64,000 nt of DNA from JACQSR01 sp042577505 (GCA_042577505.1 JBHPEA010000001.1:33443-97442), one strand, 5' to 3'. Positions 26,408 through 33,754 are shown, counted from the first letter of the stretch. Notes: generated from the letters alone by a model not told the origin. A program made the numbers and translations.

Positions 26408-26896
26408 ATGGCAGAACAAAAACAAGAAGATAAGGATTTTAAGTATCTCGTTAGAATTGCTAATACAGATCTCGATGGTAATAAACCAATAGTGGTTGCG
26501 CTCCAAAAGATCAAAGGTATCGGTTACATGATGGCTAACGCTGCATGTTCCATTTCTGAAATCAAACTCAACCAACAAACTGGAAAGTTAAGTGACAGAG
26601 AAATTGAAAAACTAAACACCTTCGTTAGCGATCCATTAAAGAGCAATATTCCAAAATGGCTTATCAACAGAAGAAATGATGTTGAAACAGGAGAAGATAA
26701 GCATCTAATTTTATCAGATCTTCAATTCACAAATGAAAACGACATTAAAAATATGAAGAAAATAAAATGCTACAAAGGTGTAAGACATATTCACGGTCTA
26801 CCAGCAAGAGGCCAAAAAACAAAATCAAATTTCAGAAAGAATAAAGGAAAAGCAATGGGAGTTAAGAGACCAGCCAAGAAAGGCGGTAAGAAATAA
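26408..26896 (+). CDS. rps13: Ribosomal protein uS13
   Basis: Small-subunit head protein contacting the P-site tRNA. The block YLVRIANTDLDGNKPIVVAL-like start (KYLVRIANTDLDGNKP), IKGIGYMMANAAC helix-hairpin-helix and the C-terminal GVRHIHGLPARGQKTKSNFR tail are diagnostic. At 162 aa it has archaeal length with a short acidic N-terminal extension (MAEQKQEDK). It opens the rps13-rps4-rps11-rpoD cluster. The roughly 60-nt leader downstream of the presumed TATA can fold (TTCTCT / AGAGAA), so the operon may have a regulated leader rather than a leaderless start. Confidence 0.96.
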   Translation: MAEQKQEDKDFKYLVRIANTDLDGNKPIVVALQKIKGIGYMMANAACSISEIKLNQQTGKLSDREIEKLNTFVSDPLKSNIPKWLINRRNDVETGEDKHLILSDLQFTNENDIKNMKKIKCYKGVRHIHGLPARGQKTKSNFRKNKGKAMGVKRPAKKGGKK

Positions 26897-26909
26897 ACTC
26901 TAGATTAAA

Positions 26910-27545
26910 ATGGGAGATCCAAGAAAACAACGGAAAAAGTACACGACGCCAAAACATCCTTGGCAAAAAACAAGGATCGACACAGAGAGAGAACTAATCA
27001 AAAGTTACGGTCTTAAAAACAAAAAAGAAATCTGGAAAATGAACTCCCTGCTCAAAAAATTCTCACGTCAAGCTAAAAGTTTTGTAACGTTAACCTCAGC
27101 TCAAGCAGAAAAAGAAAGAGCAAGTCTGTTAAAAAAAGTCAAGGATTTAGGGCTTCTAGGAGAAGAGGCAAAAATGGACGATATTCTTACGTTAAGTATA
27201 CACGATATCATGAATAGAAGACTTCAATCTGTAGTTGTAAAAAAGAACCTAGCAAGGACTATGGGACAGGCAAGACAATTTATTACTCACGAACACATTT
27301 TAATCGGAGACAAAAAAATCAGTTCTCCATCATACATTGTTTCTGTTCAAGAAGAACAATTAATCAACTTCTATGGTTATTCAAAATTACTAAGCCCAGA
27401 ACATCCAGAACGTTCTGTTGAACCTAAGAAGGAAAAACCAAAGAAACACATAACTAGGAGAAGGGAGACAAAATATGCCAAGACCAACACAAAGGCCCAC
27501 ACAAAGGCCCACACAAAGACCAACACAAAGACCAATGCCAAATAG
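26910..27545 (+). CDS. rps4: Ribosomal protein uS4 with repeat-encoded C-terminal tail
   Basis: Small-subunit assembly protein. The archaeal uS4 start (MGDPRKQRKKYTTPKHPWQ) and S4 RNA-binding domain (RRLQSVVVKKNLARTMGQAR, then FITHEHILIGDKKI and SPSYIVS) are clear. After residue about 185 the tail becomes a low-complexity series of four-residue units (KTNT, KAHT, KAHT, KTNT, KTNA), encoded by a 12-bp tandem repeat that is simultaneously read in another frame as the start of uS11. The overlap with rps11 is 71 nt. Total length 211 aa is longer than the common ~180 because of this tail. Confidence 0.95.
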   Translation: MGDPRKQRKKYTTPKHPWQKTRIDTERELIKSYGLKNKKEIWKMNSLLKKFSRQAKSFVTLTSAQAEKERASLLKKVKDLGLLGEEAKMDDILTLSIHDIMNRRLQSVVVKKNLARTMGQARQFITHEHILIGDKKISSPSYIVSVQEEQLINFYGYSKLLSPEHPERSVEPKKEKPKKHITRRRETKYAKTNTKAHTKAHTKTNTKTNAK

Positions 27546-27939
27546 GGGAAGAGAAGGCAGATGGGGAATGGCCCACATTTACACATCTTATAATAATACT
27601 ATTATCCATATTACAGATATTTCAGGATCAGAAACAATTACAATTACATCAGGTGGACAAATGGTAAAAAGTGATAGAATGGAAAGTTCACCTACAGCTG
27701 CAATGATGGCGGCAAAGAAAGCTGCAGAAGTTGCAAGAGACCAAGGAATTCAAGGATTGCATGTTAAGATCAAAGCTCCTGGTGGACATAACGGTCCAAT
27801 GAACCCAGGACAGGGAGCTCAAGCAGCAATTAGGGCATTATCAAGAATGGGAATTAGAATAGGTATAATTGAAGATGTCACCCCAATTCCACACGATGGT
27901 TGCAGAAAAAAAGGTGGAAAGAGGGGTAGGAGGGTATGA
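27475..27939 (+). CDS. rps11: Ribosomal protein uS11 with repeat-encoded N-terminal tail
   Basis: Small-subunit platform protein. The conserved core WGMAHIYTSYNNTIIHITD through the C-terminal VTPIPHDGCRKKGGKRG is complete. Starting at ATG 27475 the protein begins with four RPTQ units; GGAG/GGGAG sequences 8-20 nt upstream could serve as ribosome-binding site. The alternative ATG at 27535 (MPNRGREGRWG) would give the usual family length and overlap rps4 by 11 nt. The two base differences between repeat units are silent in this frame (AGA/AGG, CCA/CCC) but change residues in the rps4 frame, which mildly favours the 27475 start. Overlaps rpoD by 4 nt (ATGA). Confidence 0.95.
   Translation: MPRPTQRPTQRPTQRPTQRPMPNRGREGRWGMAHIYTSYNNTIIHITDISGSETITITSGGQMVKSDRMESSPTAAMMAAKKAAEVARDQGIQGLHVKIKAPGGHNGPMNPGQGAQAAIRALSRMGIRIGIIEDVTPIPHDGCRKKGGKRGRRV
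27481..27540 (+). repeat. 12-bp tandem repeat translated in two frames
   Basis: Five units of 12 bp: AGACCAACACAA, AGGCCCACACAA (twice), AGACCAACACAA, and a diverged AGACCAATGCCA. It encodes the uS4 tail in one frame (KTNT/KAHT) and the uS11 head in another (RPTQ). Unit-number changes of 12 bp keep both frames intact, so the array could expand or contract without breaking either ribosomal protein. Confidence 0.9.
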
Positions 27940-28727
27940 TGGAAGCCAAACTGTTAGAAAAAGGAAAAGAAAAATCTTCAGTTATTTTTAAGGATGTCAA
28001 ACCCGCTTTTCTAAATACAATTAGAAGATTAATCGAGGAAGAAGTTACATCAATGGCAATCGAAGATGTTGAAATCAGACAAAACACCTCAATACTTTAT
28101 GATGAAATGCTTGGTCATAGATTGGGATTAGTCCCTTTAACTACCGATCTAAAATCTTACAACCTTCCAGAAGAATGCAAATGCGAAGGAAAAGGTTGTG
28201 CAAGATGCCAAGTAAAAATGACTTTGGAAGGAAAAGGACCTGGCATTGTTTACTCAGGAGATATCAAAAGCAAAGACTCAGCAATAAAACCAGTTCATAA
28301 TAAAATCCCTATCGTTCAATTACTCAAAGGACAGTCAATAGAATTAGAAGCAACAGCAGTATTAGGCAAAGGTAAAACACATTCAAAATGGATTCCAGCA
28401 ATTGTATATTACAAACACAAACCATTAATCACAATTAGCAATAAATGCGATGAATCTTACTCTAAATGTGTTGAAGTTTGCCCTACAAAAACATTAGAAA
28501 TGTCTAATAAAAAAGTTTCAGTTTCAAAAGACCACTTATTAGATTGCCATCTTTGCGGAGCTTGTGTTGAAGCGAGTAATGGAGAAATTACAGTAGAGCC
28601 AGACAAAGAGATCATCTTCACAATAGAACCATTTGGACAATTGGATAATAAAAAAATTATGCAAGAAGCAATCAAGAAATTTCAAGATATGCTCAATGAT
28701 TTTACTAAGTCATTGAAAGAGGCCTAA
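27936..28727 (+). CDS. rpoD: RNA polymerase subunit Rpo3 (RpoD) with Fe-S domain
   Basis: Alpha-like assembly subunit of archaeal RNA polymerase, partnering Rpo11, Rpo10 and Rpo12. The alpha-motif region (FLNTIRRLIEEEVTSMAIED, LGHRLGLVPL) and the small zinc-type loop CKCEGKGCARC are present. Residues about 165-215 form a ferredoxin-like insertion with CDESYSKCVEVCP and CHLCGAC: six cysteines, enough for one [4Fe-4S] cluster and possibly part of a second. The last ~40 residues (FGQLDNKKIMQEAIKKFQ) form the dimerisation helix. Rpo10 is encoded at 32.1 kb, separated by an insertion. Overlaps rps11 by 4 nt. Confidence 0.96.
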   Translation: MMEAKLLEKGKEKSSVIFKDVKPAFLNTIRRLIEEEVTSMAIEDVEIRQNTSILYDEMLGHRLGLVPLTTDLKSYNLPEECKCEGKGCARCQVKMTLEGKGPGIVYSGDIKSKDSAIKPVHNKIPIVQLLKGQSIELEATAVLGKGKTHSKWIPAIVYYKHKPLITISNKCDESYSKCVEVCPTKTLEMSNKKVSVSKDHLLDCHLCGACVEASNGEITVEPDKEIIFTIEPFGQLDNKKIMQEAIKKFQDMLNDFTKSLKEA

Positions 28728-28729
28728 AA

Positions 28730-28827
28730 GCGGGGATGGCAGAGTGGCCAAATGCGCTAGGTTGAGGGCCTAGTTCCTTAGTGGATGCGCGGGTTCGAAT
28801 TGCGAAACGAAAGTCCCGTTCCCCGCA
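28730..28827 (+). tRNA. tRNA-Leu (anticodon GAG) with T-loop intron
   Basis: Acceptor stem GCGGGGA (28730-28736) pairs with TCCCCGC (28820-28826), discriminator A at 28827, no encoded CCA. The D-stem is GCA/TGC, the anticodon arm CTAGG-TTGAGGG-CCTAG gives GAG, and a long variable arm (TCC-TTAGT-GGA) is typical of type II Leu tRNA. The T-stem GCGGG pairs with CCCGT only after removal of 14 nt (28800-28813) between positions 59 and 60; the mature T-loop is then the canonical TTCGAAT. The mature length is 84 nt. It lies 2 nt after the rpoD stop, inside the ribosomal cluster, so it must be processed out of a polycistronic transcript. Confidence 0.93.
28800..28813 (+). other. 14-nt tRNA intron at position 59/60
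   Basis: TTGCGAAACGAAAG. The precursor folds as the T-stem GCGGG/CCCGT, then helix TTCG (28794-28797) with CGAA (28808-28811 region), flanked by 3-nt bulges AAT and AGT. Cutting after the second base of each bulge joins TTCGAA to TCCCGT and restores a perfect T-arm. The inner end is a short loop rather than a second helix, i.e. a relaxed bulge-helix-loop. Confidence 0.85.
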
Positions 28828-28834
28828 CTTCAAG

Positions 28835-29323
28835 ATGAAAGAGGTTCGACCAGATATAAGGGGAGCAATGCTCGTAGAAGGAGTAAAATCACTAGCTCCA
28901 GTATTATTGATAGTATTGGTCATAGTAATATCGAAATTGTTCGGTATAACTGACATAATTGCCGATGCTGGAATAATAACAGAGTACTTCCCTAATATGG
29001 GTGGTTTAGCAAACACGGCTATCATGATGGTTGTCATCGTGGTGGTAATGATATTAGCGCTTGTGTTTATGTCAACAAGAAACACAAGGTATGAACTATA
29101 TCCAGACAGAATTATTGAGTATAAAGGATTACTCAAAGAAAAAGCAGGTATGGAAATTCCGATATCAAACATCGCAAGGACTACAATCAAGATGTACCCT
29201 TTTGTTAACATTGGAAAAATCAAACTCGAACTTTCGGGAATGGAAAAAGAAAGCAAAAATTTAGATTACATCGAAAATCCAACCGAAATCACACAAGAAA
29301 TTGAGGCATTGAAAGGAAAATGA
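28835..29323 (+). CDS. Membrane-anchored bacterial PH-like (bPH2/DUF304-type) protein
   Basis: A 162-aa protein starting at ATG 28835, 8 nt after the tRNA; the same frame is open upstream through the tRNA, but that is not coding. Two membrane segments (SLAPVLLIVLVIVISKLFG and a second at about residues 55-80 rich in V/M/I) precede a cytoplasmic C-terminal domain with TRYELYPDRIIEYKGLLKEK, IPISNIARTTI and VNIGKIKLELSG, the usual pattern of bPH2 domains. Function of such proteins is generally unknown. It is an unusual passenger in the ribosomal operon; its stop overlaps rpl18e by 4 nt. Confidence 0.72.
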   Translation: MKEVRPDIRGAMLVEGVKSLAPVLLIVLVIVISKLFGITDIIADAGIITEYFPNMGGLANTAIMMVVIVVVMILALVFMSTRNTRYELYPDRIIEYKGLLKEKAGMEIPISNIARTTIKMYPFVNIGKIKLELSGMEKESKNLDYIENPTEITQEIEALKGK

Positions 29324-29682
29324 AAAAAACAGGATCTTCAAACGAACACCTGATGGGACTTATTGCTAGTTTGAAGAAGGCTTCAATTGAGCAAAATAAT
29401 AATTTATGGAAAAGAATCGCAACAGATTTAGAAAAACCTTCAAGAAAAAGAAGATCTATTAACTTAGGAAAAATTGCAAAAGTATCTAAAGAAAATGATC
29501 ATATAATAGTTCCTGGAAAAGTATTAGGGAGTGGAAATTTACCTCATAAACTTACCATTTCTGCTTTCCAATTCTCAGGAAGCGCATTAGAAAAACTCCA
29601 ACAAATCGGAGCTTCAATAGTCCCACTTAATGATTTATTAAAAGAAAAACCAAATGGAAAAAAACTTAGAATTATAGGTTAA
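29320..29682 (+). CDS. rpl18e: Ribosomal protein eL18 (L18e)
   Basis: Archaeal/eukaryotic large-subunit protein of the uL15 superfamily. Diagnostic segments are the basic RKRRSINLGKIAKVSKE, the IIVPGKVLGSGNL block and the C-terminal AGAS-like IGASIVPLNDLLKEKPNG. At 120 aa it has normal length. Translationally coupled by a 4-nt overlap to the PH-like gene, and followed after 1 nt by rpl13, the normal archaeal gene order. Confidence 0.95.
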   Translation: MKKTGSSNEHLMGLIASLKKASIEQNNNLWKRIATDLEKPSRKRRSINLGKIAKVSKENDHIIVPGKVLGSGNLPHKLTISAFQFSGSALEKLQQIGASIVPLNDLLKEKPNGKKLRIIG

Positions 29683-29683
29683 A

Positions 29684-30100
29684 ATGATAATCGACGCAAA
29701 TAACAAAATCGTAGGAAGAATTGCAACAGTAGCTGCTAAAGCCTCTTTATTAGGTGAGAATGTAGACATTGTTAACTGCGAAAATTCATTTGTATCTGGG
29801 AATAAATATTCAGTAATTAAAGATTTTGAACACAAAAGAGAAAGAGGAAGCATGGCAAAAGGACCTTTTTGGCCAAGAAACCCAGAGAGGGTTGTAAGGA
29901 GAATAATCAGGGGCATGTTACCTTATAAGGCGGAAAGAGGAAGGAAAGCTTTCGAGAGGATTAAGTGCTATGTCGGAGTTCCGGATGGTATGGATATTAC
30001 CAACTCAGAGAAAGTTAAGGGAGCTGAGATAACCAAATTGAAAACATTAAATTATATTCAACTAAAAGACGTTTGTAAACAACTAGGTGCAAAAATATGA
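29684..30100 (+). CDS. rpl13: Ribosomal protein uL13
   Basis: Large-subunit protein. Begins with IIDANNKIVGRIATVAAK and contains the conserved RGSMAKGPFWPRNPERVVRR and RGMLPYKAERGRKAFERIKCYVG blocks. 138 aa, normal archaeal length. Overlaps rps9 by 4 nt (ATGA), so the two are translationally coupled. Confidence 0.96.
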   Translation: MIIDANNKIVGRIATVAAKASLLGENVDIVNCENSFVSGNKYSVIKDFEHKRERGSMAKGPFWPRNPERVVRRIIRGMLPYKAERGRKAFERIKCYVGVPDGMDITNSEKVKGAEITKLKTLNYIQLKDVCKQLGAKI

Positions 30101-30495
30101 AGACAATAGTTACATCGGGAAAAAGAAAGCGAGCAATAGCAAGAGTTGCATTAAAAGAAGGTACTGGAAAATTAAGAGTAAACAACCTATCTATTGATAA
30201 TTTCAAACCTACTATGTATAAATTGAAAATTCAAGAACCATTGCTAATAGCATCAGACATAAGTCCTAAAATTGATATTGAAGTTAATATTAATGGCGGC
30301 GGAATGAGTTCACAAGCAGATGCTGCAAGGTTAGGTATAGCTAAAGCACTAGTTCAATATTCAAAAGGAGATAAATTGAAAGAAACATTCCTTAATTATG
30401 ATAGAACTTTGTTAGTAGGAGATGTTAGGCGTAAAGAAGTTTGCAAACCTAACGACTCTAAAGCTCGTGCTAAGAGGCAGAAGAGTTACAGATAG
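30097..30495 (+). CDS. rps9: Ribosomal protein uS9
   Basis: Small-subunit protein whose C-terminal tail touches the P-site tRNA. The start TSGKRKRAIARVALKEGTGK, the GGGMSSQADAARLGIAKALV block and the C-terminal ARAKRQKSYR are all present, so the gene is complete at 132 aa; the insertion that follows has not split it. In most archaea rpoN follows within a few nucleotides, but here about 1.6 kb intervenes. Confidence 0.96.
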   Translation: MKTIVTSGKRKRAIARVALKEGTGKLRVNNLSIDNFKPTMYKLKIQEPLLIASDISPKIDIEVNINGGGMSSQADAARLGIAKALVQYSKGDKLKETFLNYDRTLLVGDVRRKEVCKPNDSKARAKRQKSYR

Positions 30496-30534
30496 TTAGT
30501 CTTTAATTAGTAGTAACACACAGATTATTCTTTA

Positions 30535-30811
30535 CTTCGAAAGTACCCACAGGACATTCGAAGATTTTTCTCGAAGATAGACCACTGGTCATCGGACATG
30601 TTCATGTGAGATATAAAAATCATTATTCACTTTCTTTCATAAAAAGAACACGCAAAACTGCCAAATTATGATTTTCGGTTAACTTGGAAATTTTCAATTT
30701 CTAAGTTCCCAGAAATCTTCGATTTCTGAGGACACCAAAAATCAATTACACAGTTTTGCTTAATGTTCTTTTCTTAATTGGGATTTCTTTTATGAAACGA
30801 AAAGAAATCTC
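30535..30811 (+). ncRNA. Structured RNA-like segment upstream of LAGLIDADG gene
   Basis: The 348-bp gap after rps9 contains no gene but an exceptional density of inverted repeats. Outer stem: 30642-30650 with 30764-30772 (9 bp) and 30652-30660 with 30751-30759 (9 bp). Inside: 30670-30679 with 30734-30743 (9 of 10 pairs). Inside that: two hairpins, 30681-30692/30696-30707 (12 bp incl. one GU, TTC loop) and 30710-30717/30721-30728 (8 bp, TTC loop). Then a 12-bp hairpin 30780-30791/30800-30811. Upstream are a 7-bp hairpin (30535-30541/30557-30563) and smaller ones. I see no match to RNase P, SRP RNA or group I intron cores. It may be a mobile-element RNA, a cis-regulatory leader or a small RNA. 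Confidence 0.6.
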
Positions 30812-30843
30812 AACAATAGAATGGGATTCTTGGAGTTAGCAAA

Positions 30844-32097
30844 ATGAAAGAAGAGAAAATAGATATGTTAGAATTTGTTCCTAAAGAGGTAATTAGCGGA
30901 AAAAACCATAATCACTATAGGTTGAACACAGACAAGGATAACTTGTATATCTATTTGAATTACCAGGTTGATCAACATAATTCAAAGAGAGAACATTCTT
31001 GGACAATCCCGAGGTATATTTCGAGAACAAGTAATATGTTTGAAGTTTTGGGTTTATTAAAAGCGGAGATGGGAAAGAAATGTGATGGGAAAATTGTTTT
31101 TTGTAACCATGAATTCAAATTAGTTAATAAGATCCTTGATTGGTTTGAAAGGGAATTAGAGTTTGGAAAAGAAAAGTGGAAGTGGTACATTAAAGTTAAT
31201 ATTAATGAACCATTGAATTTTTTTTACCGAAAGGAAATTGAAGAAAAGGTTGTAAATCATTGGGCAAAAAATACTAATCTACCAATCGATCAATCATATC
31301 CAAAGAAAGTGAGTTATATTAGTAACACAAAAAATACCCAAATTAAGTTTTTTGATTTTGGATCTCTGATAATTGAACGAAAAGTGAATCTGTTTAGTCA
31401 GATAGTAAAGAATTTTGTAGAGGCAATGTCAAAAAATATTCTTAACTTTGAAGACAATGAAATAAGATCTTTCATGAGGGGAATAATCGCAGGGGAATCT
31501 AATATAGAACTGCATAAAGCTTCAAAACATTATAGGGTGTATATCACTGCTAAATATTATGAAGAAAGAAAAATGTATCAAGATTGTTTAAAGAGACTAG
31601 GGATTGACTCAACGAATTATGAAAACTTTGAAGGATTAATAATCTCTAAAAAACAAAACAACCTCCAACTCTTAAAACAAAAATTAGTCTGCTTAAGCCC
31701 TAAAAAATATAACAAGTTTCTAAGAATGGTGGGTATGTATCAAGATATCCAAGATTCGAGATATTTTACTGGTATAAAGATACCACATAATATGATTCCG
31801 GATGAAATAGTAAATGAAGCTATTATACTTCATCTTGAGAATCCTATTTTACCTTGCTGGAAAATTGCTGAATTATTAGATATTAGTCCAATTAAAGTTA
31901 ACCGAATTTTAAAAGAGCATAATTTAGGAAAAAGATTACCCAAGACATCGAAAGATAAAATTAGTGAAATCATCAAAATACATAATGAAAATCCTAGATT
32001 GCACGCTTATCAAATTGCAAAAATGTGCGGTGTTCAAGAAGGTGTAGTATGGAGAATTAGAAGGAAACATAGACTAAAAAAGATCCAAAAGCTTTAA
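30844..32097 (+). CDS. LAGLIDADG homing-endonuclease-like protein with C-terminal HTH repeats
   Basis: A 417-aa free-standing protein. Two LAGLIDADG-type helices are visible: FEVLGLLKAEMGKK (residue about 60) and IRSFMRGIIAGESNIE (about 210), each keeping an acidic residue at the catalytic end, so it may be active. The C-terminal ~100 residues carry two successive helix-turn-helix units (HLENPILPCWKIAELLDIS and HNENPRLHAYQIAKMCGVQ), probably for DNA recognition. It is not an intein: uS9 upstream and Rpo10 downstream are both intact. GGAG lies about 9 nt before the ATG. Its stop is 2 nt before the longer rpoN start, so rpoN expression now depends on reading through it. Likely mobile DNA inserted in the operon. 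Confidence 0.8.
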   Translation: MKEEKIDMLEFVPKEVISGKNHNHYRLNTDKDNLYIYLNYQVDQHNSKREHSWTIPRYISRTSNMFEVLGLLKAEMGKKCDGKIVFCNHEFKLVNKILDWFERELEFGKEKWKWYIKVNINEPLNFFYRKEIEEKVVNHWAKNTNLPIDQSYPKKVSYISNTKNTQIKFFDFGSLIIERKVNLFSQIVKNFVEAMSKNILNFEDNEIRSFMRGIIAGESNIELHKASKHYRVYITAKYYEERKMYQDCLKRLGIDSTNYENFEGLIISKKQNNLQLLKQKLVCLSPKKYNKFLRMVGMYQDIQDSRYFTGIKIPHNMIPDEIVNEAIILHLENPILPCWKIAELLDISPIKVNRILKEHNLGKRLPKTSKDKISEIIKIHNENPRLHAYQIAKMCGVQEGVVWRIRRKHRLKKIQKL

Positions 32098-32099
32098 AA

Positions 32100-32321
32100 A
32101 TGGATGTGGTCTCCTTTGACTATATGATAATACCAATTCGTTGTTGGAGCTGCGGAAAACCCATTGCACAGTTATGGGAAGAGTACAAAGAGAGAGTTGA
32201 GAAAGGCGAGCAAAAAAAGAAAGTCATGGACGAACTTGGCTTAGAAAGATATTGCTGCAGATCCATGTTCTTAGGAAATGTCGAACTAATAGAAACAGCA
32301 GCAGCTTTTAAGAAGAATTAA
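32100..32321 (+). CDS. rpoN: RNA polymerase subunit Rpo10 (RpoN)
   Basis: Small zinc-binding assembly subunit of archaeal RNA polymerase. IIPIRCWSCGKPIAQLW supplies the first zinc pair and RYCCRSMFLGN the second (CC motif). The family normally starts at MIIP, which corresponds to the internal ATG 32124; the upstream ATG 32100 would add eight residues (MDVVSFDY). Neither has a clear ribosome-binding site. The final 14 nt overlap the convergent glycosyltransferase gene. Confidence 0.95.
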   Translation: MDVVSFDYMIIPIRCWSCGKPIAQLWEEYKERVEKGEQKKKVMDELGLERYCCRSMFLGNVELIETAAAFKKN

Positions 32322-33696
32322 TTTCATTTCCTTCTTTCTTTAACATATGCCAATGCATAGGTTGACCTGTCAATACTTTTAGAATACCTAAATTCACATA
32401 GTAAGTTACAACAAGCCCATAACTAAACGATGCCATAAACACTTTATCCACTCTTGCCATATCTTTATCCATAATAACTGCAACTAGACTAGCTATCAAC
32501 AAACCACTTGTTAGCAAAATATTCCTACTCATCTCCCCAAAGAACCTTGGCAGATCCATTGGGCCAGGTGGGTGTGTAATGAATGCTAATGTACCAAATA
32601 ATAACAAGGTAAACAAAAGGAAAGTAAACATATATCCTGAACAAAATGAGAAAATAGCAAATTTAGATCTAAAACCCAATCTCCTACTCATCAATGCTCT
32701 CCAATGCATTTTAACAGAAGAAAAAACACCATAAGCCCATCTCATCTGTTGTTTATACAAATCCTTTGATGTATGTGGAACTTCACACCCACATTCCAAA
32801 TCTTCTAAATAAATTAACTTTTTATTTTTAAGCAATAATCTAATTGAACATTCAATATCTTCAGTCATACTTCCAGATAACCATCCACCAACTTCTATCA
32901 AATCCTTCTTTCTAATAGCCTCAGCAGAACCACAAAGCAAAGATACTTTTCCAAAATTCTTTACAAAAGGCATGATAAAATAGTGGAACACTTTGCTCAT
33001 CGTGGCACCGAGCATTGTTATCAAATTTGTATTGGGATTTATTATCTTCCACCTTGATTGAACGACTGATAGGTCTGGAATATGTTGATAAGGAGCAATT
33101 AACCTTCTCAAAAAATCTCTCTCAGGTAAAAAATCAGAATCAAATAAAACTAATATTTCTCCATTTGAGAATTTTAATAAATTATTAAGATTCCCTGGCT
33201 TATATCCAACATTTCTTTCCCTCTTGAAAACCTTGATTTGTTCATGTGCATTTGCAAATTCAATTATCTTTTTCGAAATCTCTGGATTATTGCTATCATC
33301 ACCTATCAATATTTCAAACTTATCTTTAGGATAATCAAATTCTAAACACCTTTTAGCACAATTTAATGCAGCAAGCTCATTTAAAGTTGGAATCTGAATA
33401 GAAACATAAGGTGCTTTTTCAGTGTCAAAAGAATAATGATGAGTTTTTTTCTTAGATGTTAACTTATGAATCATTACAACATAAAATAACACAGATATTA
33501 CGACAGTAACACCTAAGAAAGCATAGAATGTATTATTGAAAACCAAGTGTGTAAAATCTAGAAAATCTCTTCCAGCAGCATTGTACCACTCGAAAAATTC
33601 CCTTCCAGACACAACCGACCAATGTATTGCGTTTCTCAGAAACTCCGGTATCATTCTCCAAAATACTGTATTTCCCTCCTTATTATTCCAAGACAA
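32308..33696 (-). CDS. Family 2 membrane glycosyltransferase, cellulose-synthase-like
   Basis: Processive-type glycosyltransferase that would polymerise or transfer a sugar from a nucleotide donor at the membrane. One N-terminal membrane helix (residues about 55-75), then the GT-A domain with VSIQIPTLNE, LIGDDS, LVLFDSDFLPE (DxD-type), GSMTEDIEC (catalytic Asp context) and the (Q/R)xxRW-type QQMRWAYG. Three or four C-terminal helices follow. At 462 aa it lacks a PilZ-type regulatory domain. The start may instead be the ATG at 33654 (MIPEFLRN). Product is unknown; a surface glycan is the likely one. Confidence 0.85.
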   Translation of the reverse strand: MSWNNKEGNTVFWRMIPEFLRNAIHWSVVSGREFFEWYNAAGRDFLDFTHLVFNNTFYAFLGVTVVISVLFYVVMIHKLTSKKKTHHYSFDTEKAPYVSIQIPTLNELAALNCAKRCLEFDYPKDKFEILIGDDSNNPEISKKIIEFANAHEQIKVFKRERNVGYKPGNLNNLLKFSNGEILVLFDSDFLPERDFLRRLIAPYQHIPDLSVVQSRWKIINPNTNLITMLGATMSKVFHYFIMPFVKNFGKVSLLCGSAEAIRKKDLIEVGGWLSGSMTEDIECSIRLLLKNKKLIYLEDLECGCEVPHTSKDLYKQQMRWAYGVFSSVKMHWRALMSRRLGFRSKFAIFSFCSGYMFTFLLFTLLLFGTLAFITHPPGPMDLPRFFGEMSRNILLTSGLLIASLVAVIMDKDMARVDKVFMASFSYGLVVTYYVNLGILKVLTGQPMHWHMLKKEGNEINSS

Positions 33697-33754
33697 ATAT
33701 TAGCATTTAAAAACATTTTGGAGGGAAAGCAGAAAAATTCAGAAAATAAGATTT

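Noticed and set aside
27481..27540. A CRISPR-like repeat array
   Set aside because: The units are 12 bp, contiguous and without spacers, inside two coding frames.
27377..27586. Minus-strand open frames over the 12-bp repeat (periodic Val/Leu/Cys)
   Set aside because: They are reverse readings of the repeat shared by rps4 and rps11; there is no promoter or ribosome-binding site.
28781..28834. Upstream extension of the PH-like gene through the tRNA
   Set aside because: The frame is open but lies inside tRNA-Leu; the ATG at 28835 gives a sensible protein start.
30496..30843. RNase P RNA, SRP RNA or group I intron
   Set aside because: The conserved core sequences I would expect were not found; only the secondary structure is convincing, so I left it unnamed.
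30844..32097. An intein in uS9 or Rpo10
   Set aside because: Both proteins are complete with normal ends; the LAGLIDADG ORF has its own start and stop and no splicing-type termini.
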